Shown: piece by piece, positions 1 through 7,086 of the stretch
How positions within the stretch are numbered: the first letter of the stretch is position 1
Layout: each line of letters begins with the position of its first letter
Assembly: GCF_046707225.1 (NCBI RefSeq)
Contig: NZ_JBJKOP010000049.1
Span: forward strand, 1 to 35,359
Length of the DNA stretch: 35,359 nucleotides
From: Caproicibacter sp046707225
Lineage (GTDB): Bacteria > Bacillota > Clostridia > Oscillospirales > Acutalibacteraceae
Direction: 5' to 3'
Position numbers and translations under genes: made by a program
Notes under the pieces: generated by a model
What the model was told of the DNA's origin: nothing
Databases searched by the model: none
What the model saw: the letters and a program-made list of their open reading frames with translations, nothing else

Positions 1-131
1 TTTGTTATGCTCTAAGAGCTTTTCATTTTGTGTCACAACTAAATTCTAAAGCAAAAAGCCGGAGCAGCCAATACCTTTTGGTATGGTTGTTCCGGCTTTT
101 TTTCGGCGCTGTTTTGCAACAGCCCCTTTTT
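1..131. mobile_element. End of an insertion sequence (left copy), cut by the window edge
   Basis: About 130 bases here are repeated in inverted orientation at the right edge (35231-35359), differing by one base in a T-run (7 T at 97-103 here, 6 at the right). The inner boundary is a terminal-repeat-like sequence reading GGGGCTGTTGCAAAACAGC on the minus strand (about 109-127), of the type seen at IS ends. Outside it is a strong hairpin. A reading frame open at the window edge runs on the plus strand from 2 to a TAA at 47-49 (ending SFCVTTKF) and may be the transposase C-terminus. The IS body would lie to the left, outside the window. The IS family is not identified. Confidence 0.7.
53..103 (+). 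terminator. Rho-independent terminator inside the IS end
   Basis: A long stem (AAAAAGCCGGA... pairing with ...TCCGGCTTTTTTT, with G-U pairs in the middle) closes on a TTTT loop and is flanked by A and T runs, so it can work in both directions. It follows the stop codon of the probable transposase fragment. Confidence 0.7.
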
Positions 132-144
132 TTGAGAAATTGCT

Positions 145-1332
145 TTATCGGGAAAACGTCATCTCTCGCATTGCGTCCCCAAGGCACCGGATTCCCTTTT
201 CGATCACATTTGCATCCGAATTGGTGTAGCTCATCCGGAACGTATTCACATTGCGTTCGCCGACATAGAACGGATCTCCCGGGACAAAAGCCACATTCTT
301 TTCCGCCGCGATTTTGTTCAGTTCCACCGCGGACATTCCCTCCGGCAGCGTCACCCACATAAACATTCCGCCCTCCGGATCGGTAAAGCTAACCTCCTGC
401 GGAAAATAGCGGCGCGCCATTTCCACCATACAGTTTTTACGTTCCTGATACATCGTGCGGATTTTTTCAATGTGCGCGTCCAGGTCATTGTCCTGAAGAT
501 ACCGGCAAACCACCCGCTCGGCAAAATAGTCCGAGTGAATATCGGCCGCCTGCTTTGCCGCGACAAGGTATTTCATGATTTCAGGCTTTGCGCAGACCCA
601 CCCCAGCCGAATGGCGGGAGAAATAATTTTTGAAAACGTGCCAAGCATGATGACATCCTCCCCCAGGAAGGTCTTCATGCATGGCATTTCGCTGCCCGCG
701 AAACGGAGCTCTCCGTATGGATCATCTTCCACAAAGATCGTTCCGCTCTTTTTCATCAGCTCCGCAACGCTCTTTCTGTTTTGTTCGGAATAAGTCAGAC
801 CCGAAGGATTCTGAAAATTCGGCACGGCGTAAAACAGCTTTGGGCTGCAGCTTTTCAGGATTTCCTCCAGTACGTCCGTGTCCGCTCCGTCCTTCCGCAG
901 CGGAACCGCGTGGTAGTTTGGCTGGTAAATATTGAACGCCTGAATCGCGCCAAGGTAGCCCGGACGTTCAATCAGCAGATCGTCCCCCTTGTTGAGAAAC
1001 AGCTTTGCGAGCAGATCAAGTCCCTGCTGGGAGCCCGTCGTCATTAAGATATCCGCCGGATCAACCGCGATTCCGAACCGCTTTTGGTAGCGCGCGGCAA
1101 TCAGTTCGCGCAGGGGCAGGTACCCCTCCGCGGTACTGTACTGAAGCGCGCCCGCACCGTCCTCGCTCAGGACCTTTTGGGCCGCCTCTGAAATTTCGCG
1201 AACGGGAAAAGATGCCGGATTCGGCAGCCCGCCCCCGAACGAAATCAGGTCCTTTCTGGCGGTTGCCCTTAAAATATCCGAAATAAAGGGATTAATGGCG
1301 TTTTCCATTCGGTCTGCTAAGCGAAGATTCAT
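145..1332 (-). CDS. PLP-dependent aminotransferase, class I/II (MocR/2-aminoadipate aminotransferase type)
   Basis: A 395-residue fold-type I aminotransferase of the group containing 2-aminoadipate/aromatic aminotransferases and the catalytic half of MocR regulators, but with no N-terminal HTH domain. Visible motifs: LISFGGGLPNPASFP near the N-terminus, the TTGSQQGLDLL cofactor-phosphate region, VPNFQNPSGLTYS, EDDPYGELRF, GTFSKIISPAIRLGW with the PLP-binding lysine, and FRMSYTN near the C-terminus with the substrate carboxylate-binding Arg. The start is ATG at 1330-1332, preceded by ATGGAGG; the frame stays open to 1632, but that extension is the T-box leader. It likely transaminates an amino acid whose tRNA is sensed by the leader; the substrate cannot be read from the sequence. 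The stop lies 13 bases from an IS end. Confidence 0.9.
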   Translation of the reverse strand: MNLRLADRMENAINPFISDILRATARKDLISFGGGLPNPASFPVREISEAAQKVLSEDGAGALQYSTAEGYLPLRELIAARYQKRFGIAVDPADILMTTGSQQGLDLLAKLFLNKGDDLLIERPGYLGAIQAFNIYQPNYHAVPLRKDGADTDVLEEILKSCSPKLFYAVPNFQNPSGLTYSEQNRKSVAELMKKSGTIFVEDDPYGELRFAGSEMPCMKTFLGEDVIMLGTFSKIISPAIRLGWVCAKPEIMKYLVAAKQAADIHSDYFAERVVCRYLQDNDLDAHIEKIRTMYQERKNCMVEMARRYFPQEVSFTDPEGGMFMWVTLPEGMSAVELNKIAAEKNVAFVPGDPFYVGERNVNTFRMSYTNSDANVIEKGIRCLGDAMREMTFSR

Positions 1333-1363
1333 GATTTCAGCCTCCATTACTATTTTTGTATAC

Positions 1364-1634
1364 AAAAAAGCCTTCATCCCAATAGGACGAAGGCTTACTT
1401 CGCGGTACCACCTATAATTGCGCTGCTGTGCGCACACTCTTCCCGCACCGATGGATGCGGTGTTCCCAATAACGGCGAAACTCCCGGTGAAAACTACAGC
1501 GCAAACACGCTTTCGAATCACGGCTCCGGGGTTACTTTCCGCGGCTGAGGCTGGGATTTTCACCGGCCATCCCCTCTCTGAATCCACAGTGCTCCGCGTA
1601 CTCTTCCCTTTCTCTGCCTTTTTCCGATTCATTT
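1364..1634 (-). promoter_or_regulatory. T-box leader (tRNA-sensing riboswitch) of the aminotransferase gene
   Basis: On the minus strand the T-box core AGGTGGTACCGCG lies at 1401-1413, followed by a terminator hairpin (AGCCTTCGTCC / GGGATGAAGGCT, 1369-1395) and a T-run. Upstream, stem I shows AGAGTA then CGCGG (5' side), an AGAGAGGGGATG...GGTGAAAATCCC distal part, and CCGCG then GAAAGTAAC (3' side, 1531-1539). The specifier loop is therefore probably GAAAGTAA, which would present AGU (Ser) if the usual GAA-NNN-A layout holds, or GUA (Val) if shifted by one. Uncharged tRNA would favour the antiterminator and switch the gene on. Confidence 0.9.
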
Positions 1635-1640
1635 TTGTAA

Positions 1641-1669
1641 AGTTTAATTCATCCGCGTTTATTTGTCAA
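1641..1669 (-). promoter_or_regulatory. Sigma-A promoter of the T-box/aminotransferase unit
   Basis: TTGACA (1664-1669), a 17-base spacer, and TAAACT (1641-1646) on the minus strand, placed just ahead of stem I of the T-box leader. Confidence 0.75.
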
Positions 1670-1697
1670 GAAAATTCCGCATAAGCCGGCAAACTCA

Positions 1698-1920
1698 TTA
1701 TTTTGTAAAGTATTCTTTCAAAATACGCTCCACATGAATCCTTGTCGTATTCAAAAAAGGAATGTCCTATTTATCTTCTGTCAGAATAGAGGAAGTTCCG
1801 TACAGCGCAGAATCAACGCCTCGATCCCGTCCTTCCGCGCCATCCGATCCGCAAACTGGAGCAAACCAAGTCGGGTTTTCTCCCTGCCGCTCAGAATGCA
1901 TAAACTTAAAAAAACAAATC
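1698..1920 (-). pseudogene. C-terminal remnant of an aspartate/glutamate racemase family gene
   Basis: Two reading frames on the minus strand together spell a racemase C-terminus. One carries FADRMARKDGIEALILRCTELPLF (1781 to about 1855), matching the family's GAEGVILGCTELPL segment with the second catalytic Cys in the CTE motif. The next frame carries ILTEDK, an in-frame TAG, then DIPFLNTTRIHVERI and LKEYFTK with a TAA at 1698-1700, matching the family's closing DTT-x-IH segment. A frameshift near 1783-1795 and the TAG break the gene, and no N-terminal part is found upstream. The exact 5' boundary is uncertain. Confidence 0.65.
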
Positions 1921-2022
1921 CTGCCTGATTTCTCCCCGTTTCGACGGAAAAAACCGACGAATTTTTCGTCAACTGATACGAAGAAAAAGGGAAACATGCC
2001 ATTCTTTCGCGGATTTTGTATC

Positions 2023-2051
2023 TTTACAAATCGTGTAAAATCAGGTATGAT
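2023..2051 (+). promoter_or_regulatory. Promoter of the fluoride riboswitch/crcB unit
   Basis: TTTACA (2023-2028), a 17-base spacer, and TATGAT (2046-2051), ending about 16 bases before the riboswitch aptamer. Confidence 0.7.
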
Positions 2052-2066
2052 TTTAAACATAGTAAA

Positions 2067-2151
2067 TACCGGTGATGAGGCTCACCGTAATCGCATCTAT
2101 TGCTGACGGCTTCTGCTTTAAGATTTAGAGCAAGAGCTGTTTATTTTTTTT
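2067..2151 (+). promoter_or_regulatory. Fluoride riboswitch (crcB motif) with overlapping terminator
   Basis: The aptamer reads CCGGTGATGAGGCTCACCG (2069-2087) followed by TAATCGC and, after a short gap, GCTGACGGCTTCTGC (2102-2116), matching the crcB-motif layout GGNGATGG-N-NNCNCC ... CGC ... CTGATGNCTNC. The 3' aptamer strand GCTTCTGCTTT (2109-2119) can instead pair with AGAGCAAGAGC (2127-2137), with one mismatch and two G-U pairs, followed by a T-rich tail (2140-2151). This is a transcriptional OFF hairpin that fluoride binding would prevent. The fluoride channel gene follows directly. Confidence 0.9.
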
Positions 2152-2166
2152 GAAAGGCGGTTTCCT

Positions 2167-2544
2167 ATGAAGGCTAGCCGGTTTCTGATTGTAGGGATGG
2201 GAGGCTTTTTCGGTGCGGCCCTGCGATACCTGATTTCCTGCATGGCCGTCAAATTGTGGGGGGAATTTCCTCTCGGCACGCTGATTGTCAATCTTGCCGG
2301 CGGTTTTCTGATGGGATTTATCATGGAAGCCGCGGCCGGTTCCTGGTCCTTGCCGGATGAAATGAAGATTTTTCTGACTACCGGCATGATGGGGGGACTG
2401 ACCACCTTCTCCACCTTCAGCTACGAAACAGTATCTCTCTTCTCCAACGACAGCTACTGGCTGGGCGGCCTGAACGTCGGTTTAAACCTTTCCCTCGCCC
2501 TGCTGGCCTGCTGGGCCGGAAAATCCGTTGCACAAATGATATAA
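2167..2544 (+). CDS. crcB: Fluoride ion channel CrcB/Fluc
   Basis: A 125-residue membrane protein of normal length for the Fluc family, which exports fluoride passively as an antiparallel dimer. The family signature is visible: GGFFGAALRY near residue 12, FPLGTLIVNLAGGFLMGF with the conserved Asn, and TTGMMGGLTTFSTFSYE, which holds the Na+-site and pore residues. There are four hydrophobic segments. The start ATG follows GAAAGGCGG. The fluoride riboswitch upstream confirms the role. Only one crcB copy is seen; some Firmicutes carry two adjacent copies. Confidence 0.95.
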   Translation: MKASRFLIVGMGGFFGAALRYLISCMAVKLWGEFPLGTLIVNLAGGFLMGFIMEAAAGSWSLPDEMKIFLTTGMMGGLTTFSTFSYETVSLFSNDSYWLGGLNVGLNLSLALLACWAGKSVAQMI

Positions 2545-2584
2545 ATGTTTTACTCCACCACTGAATTACAACAGAAATGGAGCG

Positions 2585-3421
2585 ATGTTTTTGGCGAAGG
2601 ATCATAAGCGCGGACCCGCGCGATGGAAGCTATTCTTTGCTGTTCTAATCTTATTTTGCGCGGCAGCCGTATGTATTTTTACGTTCCACGGAAAATTACT
2701 GAACGGAAAAGCGGCGGAAAAACCGCATTCCTCCAGCTCGGCGGCCTCGGTCCCGGTCAAAAAAGAGGCAAGCAGCCAACAGTCTGCGAAAGACGAAACA
2801 AAGCATATGGTCAGCGTACCCTTCATCAGCCAGGAAGAAAAGCTGCCTTCCGGCTGCGAGCTGATCAGTTCCATGATGCTGCTGAAATACTACGGTCAAA
2901 CCACCACGACGGACGAAATCATGCGCCGCACCCCGAAATCCACCCTTCTTGCCGCTGACGGGAACGTATACGGCATGAGCCCGAATCAGGCATTTATCGG
3001 CAATCCGTATTCCCCCGACGGGCTTGGGTGCTATTCTCCGGTTATCACCGCGGTGGTCGACTCCTACTTTTGGGACGCCGGAAAAATGGAAGCGGTCAAT
3101 TTAACCGGAACCAGTCTGGACAAGCTGGCCAGAGATTATATTGCAAAGAATTCCCCCGTCATCGTATGGGCCACGGTCGATATGGAAAGGCCCGGTCAGG
3201 GACAAAGCTGGATTCTCGCGGACACAAACAAGTCTTTTCAATGGATTTCCGGGGAACACTGCCTGGTGATGGTCGGATATGATCAGGAGAACTACTATTT
3301 CAACGATCCCGCTGACCCCACAGGGGTGAAAAGCTACAAAAAGTCTCTGGCGGAAGAGCGCTATCAGGATTTAGGGAAGCAGGCCGTCGCCGTGCGACCC
3401 GTTTCATCCGTCACGGCATAG
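2585..3421 (+). CDS. Membrane-anchored C39-like cysteine peptidase
   Basis: A 278-residue protein with a basic N-terminus, one membrane segment at about residues 15-35, a Ser/Ala/Lys-rich linker to about residue 75, and a peptidase_C39_2 domain. The catalytic Cys is in LPSGCELISSMMLLKYYG, the His in GEHCLVMVGYD and the Asp in YYFNDP. The domain should act outside the membrane. Secreted proteins of this family in Firmicutes are mostly uncharacterised; cell-wall peptide or peptide-pheromone cleavage is possible but not shown. It lies 40 bases after crcB and may share its transcript. The start ATG has only a weak TGGAG ahead of it. Confidence 0.8.
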   Translation: MFLAKDHKRGPARWKLFFAVLILFCAAAVCIFTFHGKLLNGKAAEKPHSSSSAASVPVKKEASSQQSAKDETKHMVSVPFISQEEKLPSGCELISSMMLLKYYGQTTTTDEIMRRTPKSTLLAADGNVYGMSPNQAFIGNPYSPDGLGCYSPVITAVVDSYFWDAGKMEAVNLTGTSLDKLARDYIAKNSPVIVWATVDMERPGQGQSWILADTNKSFQWISGEHCLVMVGYDQENYYFNDPADPTGVKSYKKSLAEERYQDLGKQAVAVRPVSSVTA

Positions 3422-3440
3422 CGCTCATGCCGGTTTTTTT
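3414..3440 (+). terminator. Rho-independent terminator after the C39-like peptidase
   Basis: The stem CGGCAT / ATGCCG (3414-3419 with 3427-3432) closes a 7-base loop that contains part of the peptidase stop codon, and is followed by seven T. Confidence 0.75.
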
Positions 3441-3460
3441 ACAGGAAGCGAAGGAATACC

Positions 3461-3913
3461 ATGAATCTGCTTGTAAGCGCCTGTCTTCTCGGAGTTCGCT
3501 GCCGTTACAGCGGCACCGGATGCCCGAATAGCAACGTGACCAAATTGGCGGAAAAGCATCATCTGATTCCGATTTGTCCGGAACAGCTCGGCGGCCTTTC
3601 GACGCCCCGCGACCCGGTGGAGCTGGTAAGCGGCCGAGCGGCAACGCGCGACGGCTCAGACCGCACGGAGCAGTTTCTGCGCGGCGCGGAGGAAGCCCTG
3701 CGGCTTGCCCGGCTGTACCGCTGCGGCGGCGCCGTTCTAAAATCCCGCAGCCCCTCCTGTGGATTCGGAAAAATCTACGACGGCACGTTCTCCGGAACCC
3801 TGACCGAAGGAAACGGAGTGACCGCCGAACGGCTGGCTATGGCCGGGCTCTTTCTCTGGAACGAGGAAAACTGCGGCGCAATTCCCAGTTCGGCAGAAGG
3901 CAATGAGGAATAA
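3461..3913 (+). CDS. DUF523 family protein (YbbK-like)
   Basis: A 150-residue protein of the DUF523 family, whose biochemical role is unknown. The family pattern is clear: VSACLLGVRCRYSG at the N-terminus, ICPEQLGGLSTPRDPVE with conserved Cys, and KSRSPSCGFGKIYDGTFSG. The spaced cysteines suggest a metal or cluster site, which is inference. The ATG follows AGGAAGCGAAGGA. It sits after the terminator of the peptidase gene, so it depends on read-through or on a promoter I cannot see. Its last codons form one arm of the palindrome at 3906-3958. Confidence 0.9.
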   Translation: MNLLVSACLLGVRCRYSGTGCPNSNVTKLAEKHHLIPICPEQLGGLSTPRDPVELVSGRAATRDGSDRTEQFLRGAEEALRLARLYRCGGAVLKSRSPSCGFGKIYDGTFSGTLTEGNGVTAERLAMAGLFLWNEENCGAIPSSAEGNEE

Positions 3914-3958
3914 GACAGGGCGTCCGAAGCAATGCTTCGGACGCCCTGTCTTATTCCT
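3906..3958. terminator. 25-bp perfect palindrome, probable bidirectional terminator
   Basis: Twenty-five bases pair perfectly across a 3-base loop (arms 3906-3930 and 3934-3958, core GGGCGTCCGAAGC). The palindrome includes the stop codons of both convergent genes, DUF523 (3911-3913) and the ABC permease (3951-3953). The outer arms are A/T-rich, giving each RNA a CUUAUUCC tail instead of a pure U-run. The position between converging transcripts fits a shared terminator. Confidence 0.75.
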
Positions 3959-4709
3959 GCTGCTTTCGGCTCCACACACACAGTCGGTCGGACAAAAGAT
4001 CGACGCCGGCGAGAAGAGCAAAACCGATGACGGAGATAACCAGAATTCCAAGGTACATGCCGGTATAATCGATTCTGGACCACGCGTCCAGAATATAATA
4101 TCCCATTCCGTATTTTGTGCCGTATCCTTCAACAAAAAACAGAATGGAAAGCGCAGTCCCAAGGGAAATGCGGACGCTGGTCAAAAGCTCCGGCAGGATC
4201 GCAGGCAGCGCGACATGCCGTACGATTTGCGCTCGGGTGGCTCCCGCGCTGACGGTGACAAGATACATGACCGGGTCGATCTGACCGATGCCGTCGCGCA
4301 CGGACACAATGACCTGAAACACGATAATCAGAAAAATAATCGCGATTTTAGAGCCGTCGCGCATTCCCCACAACAGCATCGCAACCGGCAGCAGCGCCGT
4401 CTTCGGAATCGGATAACTGAAATAAATAAGAGGATACAGAATTCTGTTCGCCCGAACGGAATAGGCCATCAGCATTCCGACGGGCACCCCGACCAGCAGG
4501 GAGAGCACCAGTCCCGCCGCAATGCGCCATAAACTGCACAGGATGTGAATTCCGATCCGGTCGGCGATCAGGGTTCCGGAGTTACGGTAAACATCGATCG
4601 GGTTGGGAATCACCGTGATATGGAACAGAAAATGTGCCGTGAGCCAGATCAGATTGATCAGCAGGAATCCTTCCAGAAAGGTTCTGCATCGCTTACGAAA
4701 CCGCTTCAT
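3951..4709 (-). CDS. ABC transporter permease (SsuC/TauC/ThiX-like); last gene of the EET operon
   Basis: A 252-residue inner-membrane permease with about six hydrophobic segments and the BPD_transp_1 coupling loop around VSAGATRAQIVRHVALPAILPE. It resembles permeases that work with NMT1/SsuA-type binding proteins for small organic acids, sulfonates and vitamin precursors. The start ATG overlaps the ATPase stop by four bases. It is the twelfth and last gene of the operon that begins with the NADH dehydrogenase, so it presumably imports something used by that operon. The substrate is not known. The C-terminus (SRKQQE) is encoded in the terminator palindrome. Confidence 0.88.
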   Translation of the reverse strand: MKRFRKRCRTFLEGFLLINLIWLTAHFLFHITVIPNPIDVYRNSGTLIADRIGIHILCSLWRIAAGLVLSLLVGVPVGMLMAYSVRANRILYPLIYFSYPIPKTALLPVAMLLWGMRDGSKIAIIFLIIVFQVIVSVRDGIGQIDPVMYLVTVSAGATRAQIVRHVALPAILPELLTSVRISLGTALSILFFVEGYGTKYGMGYYILDAWSRIDYTGMYLGILVISVIGFALLAGVDLLSDRLCVWSRKQQE

Positions 4710-5512
4710 CCGTCCGCCTCCTCATCCGGCCTGAGCCGGTCGCGCAGAAGCCGCCTGATTTGCCGGTACTCCGGCTGCCTGGGATCGGAAACGCCGAAAA
4801 AAGGATTTTCCGTTTTTAACAGGATTTTTCCTTCTCTTTTCCCCATGACAAAGACGGAGTGTCCAAGATAAAGAGCCTCCTCAATACTGTGCGTCACCAG
4901 TACCGCCACGGCCGGGCGGCGTTTCCACAGATTCAGGAAAAGCTCGCGCGCGTCCTGCCGGGTGATCTCATCCAAAGCGGAAAACGGTTCGTCCATCAGC
5001 AGCAGATCCGGCCTGAGGATAAAAGCCCTTGCGACCGCGGCGCGCTGCGCCTGCCCGCCGCTCAGCTGAGTGGGGTACCGGTCCAAAAGCGGCATCAAAT
5101 CAAGTGCCCGCCAGATTTCCCGGATTTCCTTCCGGCGTTCTTCCGTCACCGGTTCTCGGCGCAGGAGGAGCGGAAGCAGACAGTTGTCTCTGACCGTCTT
5201 CCAAGGGAGCAGGCCCAGATTTTGGGGAATCACCCCAATGCGGTGCGTTTTCGGGCTCAGGGGTTCCGGGTTTCCGTTTTCAAACACGGTCATCGTGCCG
5301 CTTTCGATTGCGACCGTCCCCGCGAGAGAGCCGATCAGGGTGGATTTCCCGCAGCCGGACGGGCCCAGAATCGCCAGCACCCGTTCCGATTCCATGCGAA
5401 AGGAAAGGTCCCGAATAACCGGGATGTTTGCCTTTTTGGTGCGGTAGCCGACACAGAGCCGGTCCACCGATAACACGCGGTTCCTCACGTCTTTCTCACG
5501 AAGTAACGTCAT
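4706..5512 (-). CDS. ABC transporter ATP-binding protein (SsuB/TauB-like)
   Basis: A 268-residue ABC ATPase with Walker A GPSGCGKST, Q-loop VIPQNLGLLPWK, signature LSGGQAQR, Walker B LLLMDEPFSALD and the switch His in VTHSIEEA. It energises the permease and binding protein around it. The ATG at 5510-5512 overlaps the binding-protein stop by 17 bases but has no clear ribosome site. An alternative GTG at 5474-5476 (LSVDRL following) has GTGAGG six bases ahead and would give 256 residues, so the start is uncertain. A C-terminal tail of about 30 residues follows the ATPase core. Confidence 0.92.
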   Translation of the reverse strand: MTLLREKDVRNRVLSVDRLCVGYRTKKANIPVIRDLSFRMESERVLAILGPSGCGKSTLIGSLAGTVAIESGTMTVFENGNPEPLSPKTHRIGVIPQNLGLLPWKTVRDNCLLPLLLRREPVTEERRKEIREIWRALDLMPLLDRYPTQLSGGQAQRAAVARAFILRPDLLLMDEPFSALDEITRQDARELFLNLWKRRPAVAVLVTHSIEEALYLGHSVFVMGKREGKILLKTENPFFGVSDPRQPEYRQIRRLLRDRLRPDEEADG

Positions 5513-6491
5513 CGATCATACTGTCATAGCTTAAATCGGACTTGCACAATCCCTTGGCGCTTGCCCACTGAATTGCATTCTCCACGTCCTCTTTCGGCGG
5601 CAGCTTGCTCCGGCGAAATTTTTTGAGCTTTATTTTCCCGTTCATTTCCTTTGGGTAACCGACCGCGTCGATCACCGTACTCTCATATTCGCTCAGGTCA
5701 GTGCTGTTCATATAATCGACAGCCTCATTATATGCCTGGTATAAATTCCGGATTGCCCGGCCCTCTTTTTCCAGCACTTTCTCCGTAAAGGCGGAAACAG
5801 CGGGATAAAGCCCGATGGTGTTCGCGCTGCTCAGTTCAACCGCGCCGTCGTCCAGCGCGAGCGTCGCGAACGGCTCCGGAAGAAGGACGAGGTCGATCTT
5901 ATTGTTCCTCAGCAGCTCCAGCCGGTCCGGTATGCGGGAAACCACTTCCTTTTTGACATCCGCCGGCTGCATCTGATTTTTCTCCAGAATCCGGTCCAGT
6001 GCGTATTCGATCAGTGTGTTCTGAGAAATCGCAATGCTCTTCCCCTTGATCTGACTGAGATTTTTGATCCCGGTATTTTTACCGGCCAGCAGCAGATAAT
6101 CCCCGTCCGTAATCCCGGTAATTCTCACGTCAAGACCCGCGTTCCGGTACATGCAGACCCCGACATAATCCGTCAGCACGCCGTCGATTTCGCCGGCCTG
6201 CAAAGCCGCGTCACGGTCCTTTGCGGAAGTGAAAACCTGCAGATCCAGCGTAAACCCGTATCTTTCATCCAGCTTATTCCGGTTGATCAGCGCAAACGGA
6301 ATCACATCCGAAGAAGACATCATGCCGAGCCGGATCACCGGCTTTTCCCCCTCGGAGGACGCCTTTGCAGATGAAGTTTTCGCGGAGGATTGCCCGGACG
6401 AAGTCCCCGCGCCGCCGGACGAACACGCCGCCAGAGAAAACACCGTCGCAAACGCCAGCAGGACCGCCAATCGTCTAATCTTTTTCTTCAT
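5496..6491 (-). CDS. ABC transporter substrate-binding lipoprotein (NMT1/SsuA-like)
   Basis: A 331-residue lipoprotein: signal peptide with lipobox LAAC (Cys 23), a Ser/Ala-rich linker, then a periplasmic-binding fold of the NMT1/THI5-SsuA type. Visible segments are EIDGVLTDYVGVC, LSQIKGKSIAISQNTLIEY, and NKIDLVLLPEPFATLA. Known relatives bind pyrimidine precursors, sulfonates, aromatic acids and similar small molecules. The chosen ATG (6489-6491) follows GGGAAGGAAAAGA. It overlaps the 3' end of ubiX by 17 bases, so translation is coupled to a quinone-prenylation enzyme. I infer that its ligand may be a naphthoate-type quinone precursor; a thiamine-pyrimidine or sulfonate ligand remains possible. 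Confidence 0.88.
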   Translation of the reverse strand: MKKKIRRLAVLLAFATVFSLAACSSGGAGTSSGQSSAKTSSAKASSEGEKPVIRLGMMSSSDVIPFALINRNKLDERYGFTLDLQVFTSAKDRDAALQAGEIDGVLTDYVGVCMYRNAGLDVRITGITDGDYLLLAGKNTGIKNLSQIKGKSIAISQNTLIEYALDRILEKNQMQPADVKKEVVSRIPDRLELLRNNKIDLVLLPEPFATLALDDGAVELSSANTIGLYPAVSAFTEKVLEKEGRAIRNLYQAYNEAVDYMNSTDLSEYESTVIDAVGYPKEMNGKIKLKKFRRSKLPPKEDVENAIQWASAKGLCKSDLSYDSMIDDVTS

Positions 6492-7074
6492 TCTTTTCCT
6501 TCCCTTCCCAGCGCCGGTAACAGTCGTTCTGCAATCCAAGGCTGTCCATGGCTTTTCCGGCGACAAAATCGATCAGGTCATCCATGGACTGCGGGCGATT
6601 GTAGAATCCCGGCATGGCCGGCAGAATCGTAACGCCCAGTTTGGACAGACGATAGAGATTTTTCAAATGAACCGGAGAAAGCGGCGTTTCCCGGGGAACC
6701 AGCACCAGCGGGCGTTTCTCCTTGATCATCACGTCCGCCGCACGGGTCAGCAGCGTTTCGGAAATTCCCGCGGAAATCTGCGCGGCGGCGGACATCGAAC
6801 ACGGGAGGATCAGCATGCCGTCGCATTGGAACGACCCGCTCGCGACGGGAGAAAATAGATTTTGGTTGTCTTCCTCGATGATTTTTGCCGGTCCCTGCCG
6901 CCACAGGACCAGCCTTTCCTCCAATCCGACCCCCGTTTCAAACTCCAATACCTGAGTCCCATGCTCGGTGGCAACCAGATGCAGTTCCATCTCCCGACGG
7001 CTCAAGGCATCTACCAGTCGCAGAAAATAGGCGCTTCCGCTCGCGCCCGTCAGACCGATGATCAGTTTCTTCAT
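6475..7074 (-). CDS. ubiX: Flavin prenyltransferase UbiX/Pad1-type (possible MqnM)
   Basis: A 199-residue flavoprotein of the UbiX family, which joins dimethylallyl phosphate to FMN to make the prenylated FMN cofactor of UbiD decarboxylases. Family motifs: LIIGLTGASGSAY (FMN phosphate loop), LILPCSMSAAAQISAGI with the CSM segment, and LVLVPRETPLSPVHLKNL with the conserved Arg and Glu. RBS GGGGGCTGAGAAA precedes ATG. It lies between ubiA (12-base gap) and the binding-protein gene (17-base overlap), and serves the ubiD two genes upstream. In futalosine-type menaquinone pathways the equivalent is called MqnM. Confidence 0.95.
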   Translation of the reverse strand: MKKLIIGLTGASGSAYFLRLVDALSRREMELHLVATEHGTQVLEFETGVGLEERLVLWRQGPAKIIEEDNQNLFSPVASGSFQCDGMLILPCSMSAAAQISAGISETLLTRAADVMIKEKRPLVLVPRETPLSPVHLKNLYRLSKLGVTILPAMPGFYNRPQSMDDLIDFVAGKAMDSLGLQNDCYRRWEGKEKNEEKD

Positions 7075-7086
7075 TTTCTCAGCCCC

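Noticed and set aside
1333..1632. N-terminal extension of the aminotransferase to 495 residues
   Set aside because: This stretch is the T-box leader (core sequence, terminator, promoter); the real start has its own ribosome site at 1330-1332.
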